Below, piece after piece: positions 57,681 through 64,000 of a stretch of 64,000 nt of DNA. The position numbers and the translations under genes are program-made. The DNA lies in assembly GCA_009840545.1 (NCBI GenBank), contig VXNM01000010.1, forward strand, positions 592,627 to 656,626. The letters are read 5' to 3'. Every line of letters begins with the position of its first letter. The first letter of the stretch is position 1. Under the pieces are notes generated by a model. That model was not told where the DNA came from, searched no databases, and was given only the letters and a program-made list of their open reading frames with translations. The stretch comes from Gammaproteobacteria bacterium. GTDB taxonomy: Bacteria; Pseudomonadota; Gammaproteobacteria; Pseudomonadales; Azotimanducaceae.

Positions 57681-58316
57681 TTAGCCTTGGTCGCAAAACT
57701 GCATGTACTCCGCTATTGCCTCGTTGGGATTAGATGCACTCATAATGCCGGAGAGTACTGCCACACCTATTGCTCCAGCGTCCACACACGCTTCACATCG
57801 AGGCGGCGTGATTCCGCCCAGCGCATAAACAGGCACAGAGCTCGATTGAGAAATCTGTCGTAATCTCTGAAGACCCATAGTTTTGACACTCTTCCACGAA
57901 GGTGAGAAGACGGGTGAACATAGCACCGCCGAGACCTGAGATTGTTCAGCTGCGCGGAGCTGGTCTGCGTCATGCACGGACATGGATACAAAGTTTAGAC
58001 CGGGCTTCACTCGCTTGACTCTGATGTCCGAGGCGACTTGAGTGTGCGCTCCCCAATAGCCCAGTTGCTGAGCGTCTTCAAGGCTTCCGTTCAATATGGT
58101 TCGAGTGTTGGGTCCAAGAACCCGCAACGCTTCATGCGCCAAGCCTTCGTAGTCAACTTGGTTCACACTCTTGATTCGAATCTGAACCGCAACTTGCTTG
58201 TTTCCTTCGACAGATTGGGACAAGTGGGATAGGATTCGAAGCCACGTCTTGGTTTCGCCGACGAATTCCCAATCCGCAATGACAATCAGAAAGGGAAAGT
58301 TTTCTTTGTCTAGCAT
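57681..58316 (-). CDS. TenI-like/ThiE-fold protein
   Basis: A 211-residue protein with the thiamine phosphate synthase barrel (YALGGITPPRCEACVDAGAIGVAVLSGI near the end), but without the ThiE motifs: QYREK is VQIRIK and the NDR loop reads LNGS. This fits TenI, the thiazole tautomerase that makes the aromatic isomer of the ThiG product, more than a true synthase. Last gene of the thiD-thiE run; it overlaps thiE by 7 bases. ATG at 58316. Assignment to TenI function is an inference. Confidence 0.7.
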   Translation of the reverse strand: MLDKENFPFLIVIADWEFVGETKTWLRILSHLSQSVEGNKQVAVQIRIKSVNQVDYEGLAHEALRVLGPNTRTILNGSLEDAQQLGYWGAHTQVASDIRVKRVKPGLNFVSMSVHDADQLRAAEQSQVSAVLCSPVFSPSWKSVKTMGLQRLRQISQSSSVPVYALGGITPPRCEACVDAGAIGVAVLSGIMSASNPNEAIAEYMQFCDQG

Positions 58317-58951
58317 TCTTCGAGAGCTTTTACGAACTCGAACGTCGCACGTCCGGGATCATCTGAACTTGCTATGGCAGATAGAACTGCGATACCGGTC
58401 GCACCGGCTTCAATTACATCAGGCACGTTTTCGATGCGGATGTTTCCAATCGCAATGACAGGATGAGGACTGTCGGAGCAGATTCGAGCGAGACGTGCCA
58501 GTCCCAGTTGAGGTGCTGGGTTTTCTTTGGAGACTGTGCCGAAGATCGGACCGACACCCAAGTAGTCTACGGGTTCGTTGGAAAGCTTTGTTGCTTCATC
58601 CAAGGAGTTGGAGGTACCGCCAATTAGAGCGTCAGGTCCAAGTATCCTTCGAGCGACTGAGATCTTCAGATCTTGTCTTCCCAGATGTATTGCTTGTGCT
58701 CCGATGGCGTACGCCACATCCACTCGATCATTGACTACCAACTGAGAGTGTTCGGACTGAGCGCAAATTTCCATGATGGTAGCTGCATTGCGGCACAACG
58801 TCCTCGTATCGAAGTGGCGTTTCTCGCGGTATTGAACGAAGTCCGCTCCATTTGCTGAGACTAGTCTGGCAAGTGTGGCGTGTGTATACGATGATTGAGT
58901 GGTTTCGTCTGTTATGACGTGAAGTACCGGCCTCAAATCGGATCGCTCCAA
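58310..58951 (-). CDS. thiE: Thiamine phosphate synthase
   Basis: Joins HMP diphosphate and thiazole phosphate. The 213-residue barrel has QYREK (about 40-44), NDRVDVAYAIGAQAIHLGRQDL with the Asp ligands, GGTSNSLDEA, GVGPIFGTVSK and VIAIGNI. GlyGlyThrSerAsn replaces the more common IGxSxH in one loop. Overlaps thiD by 19 bases and the TenI-like gene by 7, so all three are coupled. ATG at 58951. No TPP riboswitch is seen ahead of thiD. Confidence 0.93.
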   Translation of the reverse strand: MERSDLRPVLHVITDETTQSSYTHATLARLVSANGADFVQYREKRHFDTRTLCRNAATIMEICAQSEHSQLVVNDRVDVAYAIGAQAIHLGRQDLKISVARRILGPDALIGGTSNSLDEATKLSNEPVDYLGVGPIFGTVSKENPAPQLGLARLARICSDSPHPVIAIGNIRIENVPDVIEAGATGIAVLSAIASSDDPGRATFEFVKALEEC

Positions 58952-59736
58952 CGATGATTGAGTATCCAGGATCTGTCGGATAAACGCCGAGCATTGAGAA
59001 TTGCACGACTAATGTAGTTCTTTGCCCGATACACCGATTCAAGAATGTCGAGACCGGTGGCTAGTCCGCAAGCTATGGCGGACGCATACGCACATCCTGT
59101 GCCGCGAACGTTTCGATTTTCAACGAATTTGTGCCCATTCACGAATTCGACAGGGGAGTCTTGTGAAGGGCCAACCAAAATGTCCAGTCCGGGCGCTTCG
59201 TGCAAGTGTCCCCCCTTTATCAGTACGTATTGAGAGCCGTGTTTCAAGAGTTCTCTTCCTGCCATGACTGCATCCTCACGAGTTGAAATCTTGATTCCAC
59301 TCAATTCCTGCGCCTCTTCGATATTCGGAGTTACGACAGTGGCCAATGGAAATAGTCTGTCGATCACCGATACACGCACCGATTCAGCCATCAAGATCGT
59401 GCCTGATGTCGTCTTGAGAACAGGGTCTAGCACGAACGGTTTTGATCCATGAAATTGCTGGAGAGCATCGCAAATTGTCTCTACGCTTTCTTGCGTTGGA
59501 ATCATTCCACTCTTTACGGCATCTACTGAATAAGCAGAGAACGCACTAGTCAGTTGGGAATACACGGACCTTGAATCCATGTGAGTCGAGGAGTGAACGC
59601 CTTCACTGTTCTGAGATGTCACTGATGTCACAACAGACAGAACGTGTAGATTCAAGGAGGAAATTGTCCTGATGTCGCACTGCAATCCAGCCCCGCCCGA
59701 ACTGTCGGACCCGGCGATCGCCAAAACGCTATTCAA
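58933..59736 (-). CDS. thiD: Hydroxymethylpyrimidine (phosphate) kinase
   Basis: Phosphorylates HMP and HMP phosphate to HMP diphosphate. The 267-residue ribokinase-fold protein begins VLAIAGSDSSGGAGLQCDI (substrate site), has SGMIPTQESVETI, LDPVLKTTSG, TPNIEEAQELSG and the anion-hole VRGTGCAYASAIA with the catalytic Asp position occupied by Cys-Ala context typical of ThiD. Start is TTG at 59736; a second TTG a few codons on is possible. First gene of thiD-thiE-tenI-like. Confidence 0.93.
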   Translation of the reverse strand: MNSVLAIAGSDSSGGAGLQCDIRTISSLNLHVLSVVTSVTSQNSEGVHSSTHMDSRSVYSQLTSAFSAYSVDAVKSGMIPTQESVETICDALQQFHGSKPFVLDPVLKTTSGTILMAESVRVSVIDRLFPLATVVTPNIEEAQELSGIKISTREDAVMAGRELLKHGSQYVLIKGGHLHEAPGLDILVGPSQDSPVEFVNGHKFVENRNVRGTGCAYASAIACGLATGLDILESVYRAKNYISRAILNARRLSDRSWILNHRWSDPI

Positions 59737-59926
59737 GTGAAACTCACGCTTGCGTTGTCGAAGATATTGCAGATGTTAAGTGAACTTTGCCAAGACGAGA
59801 ATTCGGCGAAATCTCCGATAACGTGCTTCTGCCAACCGAGTCCACTTCTAATTGCTACTATCTGTACATCACGTGCGAATTGGCACAAGAGTTCCTCAAA
59901 CGAAGTTTCTTAGGGCGAATCCATCC

Positions 59927-61318
59927 ATGATTAATCCACTGCACAACCAGTTCGCACTGGATTCCATCGAGAGCCGAGATCTCGAATCGCTTTTTCATCC
60001 TTGCACCAATTTGGCCGACTTGCACGAACGCGGACCGGCCGTGCGCAGCCGCGCTGAAGGCGTTTACATTTGGGACAACCAAGGCAAGCAGTACTTGGAG
60101 GGTATGGCGGGGCTTTGGTGCACTGCTCTTGGGTACGGTGTTCAAGAACTTGCTGAAGTCGCGTACGAGCAGATGAAGAAACTTTCGTACTCGCAGCTCT
60201 TCGCGAGCGTGACCAACGAACCCAGCGTCTTGCTCGCCGAAAAGCTCATGTCCATGGTTCCGATTGATTCGGGCCGAGTGTTTTTCGGTCTCTCAGGCTC
60301 CGATGCGAACGACACACAGATCAAGCTGATGTGGCACTACCACAATTTGATTGGTCGAACGGAACGAAAGAAAATCATTTCGCGTCACAACGGCTACCAC
60401 GGGGTAACGCTCGGGTCGGGAAGTCTGACCGGACTACCTCCATTTCATCAGAACTTCGATCTTCCGTTGACCGGAGTAGTTCACACGTCAGCTCCCTACT
60501 TCTATAGAAATGCTCTGGATGGTGAAACCGAGGAGGATTTTGCCACTCGACTTGCTGACGAGCTCGAGCAACTCATTCAACAGGAGGGGCCCGAAACGAT
60601 AGCGGCCTTCATCGCAGAACCTGTCATGGGGGCTGGCGGTGTGATCGTTCCGACTATTGATTACTACGAGAAAATCCAGAAGGTACTGGGCAAGTATGGA
60701 ATCTTCTTGATTGACGATGAGGTGATATGCGGTTTTGGTCGAACGGGGAATCCGTTCGGGTGCCAAACGATGGAAATTGAACCAACAACCATGACTTTTG
60801 CAAAAGCGCTGTCTAGTGCTTATTTGCCGATCAGTGGAGTAGTTGTTCCCGATTGGCTCTACGAACCAATCCACGACGCAACCAAGAAGAGTCAACTATT
60901 CGGCCATGGGTTCACTTATTCTGGGCATCCCGTATGTGCTGCTGTGGCATTACGGAACTTAGAACTAATGGATGAGTGGAACGTCTTTGAACGAGCGGCA
61001 CATACTTCTGTGGCTTTTCAAGAAAGGCTCTCGCTGCTCTCCAGCCATCCCCTCGTCGGCGAAGCACGGGGTGTTGGCTTGTTGGGCGCGGTCGAACTCG
61101 TTAAGGATAAGGCCACGAAGGAAGCCTTCGCTCGCGAGGAGGGAGTGGGAGCTCACTGCATGAGCCGATGCGCAGAACACGGACTCATCGTTCGAGCGGT
61201 AGGAAACGTCGTAGCGATCTGTCCACCGCTGGTTATTTCGAACGATCAGGTAGACGAACTCTTTAGCAAGTTTGCAAAGGGAATTGACGACACTTGGAAT
61301 TGGATTCAGAGCCGCTAA
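59927..61318 (+). CDS. Class III (omega) aminotransferase
   Basis: A 463-residue PLP enzyme that moves amino groups between an amine or omega-amino acid and usually pyruvate. The PLP Lys is in MTFAKALSSAYLPIS (about residue 287), the PLP Asp in IFLIDDEVICGFGRTG, and IAEPVMGAGG and HNGYHG are in place. Overall the sequence resembles putrescine/beta-alanine:pyruvate aminotransferases. ATG at 59927 is chosen over an upstream start at 59852 that would add 25 residues without similarity. Diverges from thiD and converges on amt. Confidence 0.93.
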   Translation: MINPLHNQFALDSIESRDLESLFHPCTNLADLHERGPAVRSRAEGVYIWDNQGKQYLEGMAGLWCTALGYGVQELAEVAYEQMKKLSYSQLFASVTNEPSVLLAEKLMSMVPIDSGRVFFGLSGSDANDTQIKLMWHYHNLIGRTERKKIISRHNGYHGVTLGSGSLTGLPPFHQNFDLPLTGVVHTSAPYFYRNALDGETEEDFATRLADELEQLIQQEGPETIAAFIAEPVMGAGGVIVPTIDYYEKIQKVLGKYGIFLIDDEVICGFGRTGNPFGCQTMEIEPTTMTFAKALSSAYLPISGVVVPDWLYEPIHDATKKSQLFGHGFTYSGHPVCAAVALRNLELMDEWNVFERAAHTSVAFQERLSLLSSHPLVGEARGVGLLGAVELVKDKATKEAFAREEGVGAHCMSRCAEHGLIVRAVGNVVAICPPLVISNDQVDELFSKFAKGIDDTWNWIQSR

Positions 61319-61395
61319 ACGTCGCGACTCTGCTCCAAGTTGAGCTCGCTTGGCGGTCGTGACAGGCTCCTGTCCTCTCACGACCGCCCCAAGCT

Positions 61396-62886
61396 TTAGT
61401 CCTGCTGTGCTGCTTCCTCTGGTTCCCGTGTATACATTTCAGCATCGGGCATGAGAACGAATTCCGGATAGGCTTCGATGCCGAGTTCTGCGGTGTCTTG
61501 ACCAAGTTCTTCAGTACGTGCCGAAATTCTCAGTCCAAGTAACTTGTCTACGCCGAACCACACTATAAAGGAAGTTGCGCATACGAACACACCAACAATA
61601 ACAACACCACTCAGCTGTCCGAAGAAAGTTGCATCGCTGTTGGTAAAGCAAACGGCCATAGTTCCCCACACACCAGCTACCAAGTGAGCGGGAATTGCTG
61701 CAACAACGTCGTCGATTTTCCACATTTCAAATAGACGTATCGAATAGGTACAGAGCCCTCCACCAATCGCCCCGATCACCAATGCCATCCATGTGTGCTC
61801 GTGAAAATCAGGAGCAGCCGTAATGGAAACTAGCCCGGCAATTGCGCCATTGAGCACAACGAGCAAATGCATCCGATGGAATATCAAACCCGACAGTGCC
61901 AGAGCCGCAATTACGCCAGCGGCTGCAGACAAGCAAGTATTGGCAATTACGTTGCTCATGATCACTGCGCTATCGACACTTCCAAGAGCAAGTACAGACC
62001 CGCCGTTAAAACCGAGCCACCCCAACCAAAGAATTAACACGCCTAATGTAACGATGGGAACGTTGGATGGAGGAGTGGGGTGAACGCTTCCATCACTCTT
62101 GAACTTGCCAATCCTAGGACCCACAATGAGCACTCCCATGAGCGCAGCCCACCCGCCGGTCGAGTGGACAATTGTCGATCCTGCAAAGTCGATGAACCCG
62201 AATTGCTCAGTCAGCAGACCACCACCCCAGGTCATTGCTCCCACCATGGGATAGATGATGCAAGTGAGGAAGAAGATAAACACGAAGAACGACCAGAGTC
62301 GGACCCGTTCGGCCAATGCACCTGAGACTATGGATGCGGTCGTCGCCACAAACACCATTTGGAAGAACCAGTTCGACATGCCAGAGAAACCCTGGTTGAC
62401 GACTTCACCCATCGCCGCGGCGGGATCCGCGCCTTCCGCGAGATTTAGCAGGGCTGACTCAGCGGGACTCGGAGTTTCGCCAAATGCGAGAAAGTCTGGT
62501 ACGCCGATGACCCAGTTCACGTCTTTGTACATCAAGTCATACCCGATTAGGTAATAGGTGATGCAAGCAATGGAGAAGAGGCCTATGTTCTTCAAGCAAA
62601 TTACAGAAGCGTTCTTGGTTCGAACAGACCCCGACTCCAACATCGTGAAGCCAGCGCACATCCAAAGCACGAGCGCTCCCCAAATTAAGAATGACAACGA
62701 ATTCAGTACGAATTCCGTTTCCGAATCGATTGCAGCCAGCACAGGAAAAGCCGCGACGCAAAGCACGGCCGCACCAAAGAAAATGCCGCGTCTACGCCAA
62801 TGCGGAGAATTCGGTTCCTCGGTGTTTCTTGTTTTGGGACCTGGAGTTTTTGTATTTGTTAGAAGGTTTGCGATGTTCACGGTCAT
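61396..62886 (-). CDS. amt: Ammonium transporter
   Basis: A 496-residue Amt/Mep-family channel with 11 helices after a long N-terminal part (about 35 soluble residues, then a hydrophobic segment that may be a signal). The pore twin His appear in IVHSTGGWAALMG and in AAIPAHLVAGVWGT. The second motif deviates from the usual VHGxxG: Leu-Val-Ala follows His. AAVLCVAAFPVLAA and a hydrophilic C-terminal tail rich in Glu (EAYPEFVLMPDAEMYTREPEE) are seen. No glnK gene is adjacent, which is unusual for gammaproteobacteria. ATG at 62886 (read MTVNIANLL). Confidence 0.92.
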   Translation of the reverse strand: MTVNIANLLTNTKTPGPKTRNTEEPNSPHWRRRGIFFGAAVLCVAAFPVLAAIDSETEFVLNSLSFLIWGALVLWMCAGFTMLESGSVRTKNASVICLKNIGLFSIACITYYLIGYDLMYKDVNWVIGVPDFLAFGETPSPAESALLNLAEGADPAAAMGEVVNQGFSGMSNWFFQMVFVATTASIVSGALAERVRLWSFFVFIFFLTCIIYPMVGAMTWGGGLLTEQFGFIDFAGSTIVHSTGGWAALMGVLIVGPRIGKFKSDGSVHPTPPSNVPIVTLGVLILWLGWLGFNGGSVLALGSVDSAVIMSNVIANTCLSAAAGVIAALALSGLIFHRMHLLVVLNGAIAGLVSITAAPDFHEHTWMALVIGAIGGGLCTYSIRLFEMWKIDDVVAAIPAHLVAGVWGTMAVCFTNSDATFFGQLSGVVIVGVFVCATSFIVWFGVDKLLGLRISARTEELGQDTAELGIEAYPEFVLMPDAEMYTREPEEAAQQD

Positions 62887-63183
62887 TGCCTTCTGTGGTG
62901 CAAGTGCGTCCTTCGGATTTTAGCCAATTGTGAAGACTTCAATAGCGAGAGTCGCCATTCGCCGCTAATGATTCGCATATCGAAAATCACTTAGTTCGAA
63001 CAAAAACGCATTTTCTTGATTTTTTAACATAATCATTAGTTCGTGCTAGTGTCCAAATATTGGTGAGTATGGCTTGACCATGAGCTGAAGGTCAATGCCT
63101 TGATGAGGTGTGATCCAACAATTGGTCTAGGAGAGTGTTTGAATGGGAATTCGATCAGACGATGAAATTGCAACGCATAACAG

Positions 63184-64000
63184 ATGATCAAGATTGGTCG
63201 TTCGCGACGTCTATCCCATTCTAGGAGTCCAAGTCTTATCTCATTCATTAGAGGTTTTTTCTTAGGTGCAACGGTAGTGATCGGAGCAAACGCCAGCGGT
63301 TCGAATGTCACCGAACTCGAGGAACTTTCCGAAATTCTCGAAACAGCGCGGATCGAAATGGAACTACCAGGTTTGCGCGCGGCGGCTCGATTTTCTGACG
63401 CAACCGTTGTATGTGCTGCTGCCGGTTTGGCAGATCGAGAAGCGAACGTAGCTTTGGACAATGTCGCTCCCATGCCGGGAGGAAGCACAGGCAAGACTTT
63501 CGTTGCAGCTGTGACCATGTTGCTTGTAGAAGAAGGTGTTCTTTCCCTGGACGACTTGATCTCCAAGTGGCTTGAAGAGGAACCCTGGTTCGACAAGTTG
63601 CCGAACTCTCGAGATATTCGAATATGGCATCTCTTATCGCATACGGCGGGTCTATCTGACTATCCGGAAAGCCGCAGCTATCAGATTCAATCCATTTGGC
63701 GTGCGATTCGTAGAGGGTCGATTCGGTTTGAACCCGACGAGCTCATTCGCTATACGTTGAGAAAGAGGCCGTTGTTTCCGGTGGGAGAAGGATTTCGCTA
63801 CACAGATATCGGTTACCTCGTGCTCGGAAAGGTGATTGAAGCGGCGACGGACCGACAGTATTACGATCTGTTGCGCGAAAAGATTCTCGATCCTCTGGGG
63901 CTCGACCAAGTAGTTGTGCAGGATCAATCGATTTTGCCTGAAGTAGTACCAGGCTATATGCGCGGCGCACGCAATCTCAGGCCGGATGGAAGCATGAAAA
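63184..64000 (+). CDS. Exported beta-lactamase-fold serine hydrolase, cut by the right edge
   Basis: An open frame from ATG 63184 runs off the right end (272 codons present). The start has a basic stretch (MIKIGRSRRLSHSRS) and a hydrophobic helix (about 18-36) that fits a signal peptide. The class C/esterase EstB fold shows the nucleophile motif S-T-G-K in GGSTGKTF (SxxK), a second motif with Tyr in RYTDIGYLVLGK (YxN becomes Y-T-D), and WHLLSHTAGL typical of this family. It could be an esterase or D-aminopeptidase as well as a penicillin-binding-type enzyme. No RND or other partner visible; the KTG-like third motif lies outside the window. Confidence 0.82.
   Translation, partial: MIKIGRSRRLSHSRSPSLISFIRGFFLGATVVIGANASGSNVTELEELSEILETARIEMELPGLRAAARFSDATVVCAAAGLADREANVALDNVAPMPGGSTGKTFVAAVTMLLVEEGVLSLDDLISKWLEEEPWFDKLPNSRDIRIWHLLSHTAGLSDYPESRSYQIQSIWRAIRRGSIRFEPDELIRYTLRKRPLFPVGEGFRYTDIGYLVLGKVIEAATDRQYYDLLREKILDPLGLDQVVVQDQSILPEVVPGYMRGARNLRPDGSMK

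Overview
The window looks like chromosomal DNA of an aerobic, probably marine, gammaproteobacterium. Support: the rpoZ-spoT-ridA-recG order with rubredoxin and ubiA nearby is a gammaproteobacterial arrangement; there is a LOS/LPS Kdo transferase (waaA) beside tolC, a TonB-dependent receptor with a large exported S9 peptidase, an RpoH-type heat-shock promoter, and an oxygen-dependent ThiO-type thiamine pathway. The genus cannot be named from the sequence. Coding density is high, and TTG and GTG starts are common.

Layout. 1-7 kb: an exported protein cut by the left edge, uvrD, and a TRAP transporter whose binding protein (+) converges on its two permease genes (-), which follow ubiA. 7-16.5 kb: rubredoxin, recG, ridA, spoT, rpoZ, an acyl-CoA dehydrogenase, tolC and waaA. 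16.5-27.5 kb: an Hsp20 gene with a near-consensus sigma-32 promoter and a strong terminator, an S9 peptidase and a 1090-residue TonB-dependent receptor, a decayed copy of that receptor's start, then a minus-strand run of envelope genes, one of them broken. 27.7-36.5 kb: a ferritin-like gene, a tightly overlapping four-gene membrane operon (TolQ/MotA-like channel, two membrane proteins, a double SUMF1-fold protein), a carboxylesterase, a Ser/Thr kinase, and a short Rdx/SelW-type selenoprotein read through an in-frame TGA. 36.5-40.5 kb: thiC-thiO-thiS-thiG behind a TPP riboswitch. 40.6-48.2 kb: a more accessory-looking stretch with an AbiEii-like nucleotidyltransferase, a flavin-dependent halogenase-like protein, small membrane proteins and a TonB_C-domain protein. 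48.2-57.7 kb: two tandem paralogous helical-repeat proteins, an OFA-family MFS carrier, an orphan sensor-like membrane protein, a Tat-exported binding protein, a ThDP enzyme and a nucleoside hydrolase. 57.7-64 kb: thiD-thiE-tenI-like, a class III aminotransferase, an ammonium transporter, and a beta-lactamase-fold serine hydrolase cut by the right edge.

How the genes fit together. Two clusters supply most of thiamine synthesis: ThiC makes the pyrimidine, ThiO/ThiS/ThiG the thiazole, ThiD/ThiE phosphorylate and join them, and a TenI-like protein may tautomerise the thiazole. Only the thiC cluster shows a riboswitch. The ThDP enzyme at 55-56.7 kb would use the product. The most interesting points are the hidden selenoprotein with a plausible SECIS hairpin, the SpoT whose synthetase active site appears lost while its hydrolase site is intact, and the compact TolQ-like/SUMF1-like operon, which matches no system I can name. 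Several genes carry in-frame stops or frameshifts (26.4-27.5, 23.1-23.6 and 57.56 kb); these may be real decay or sequence error.
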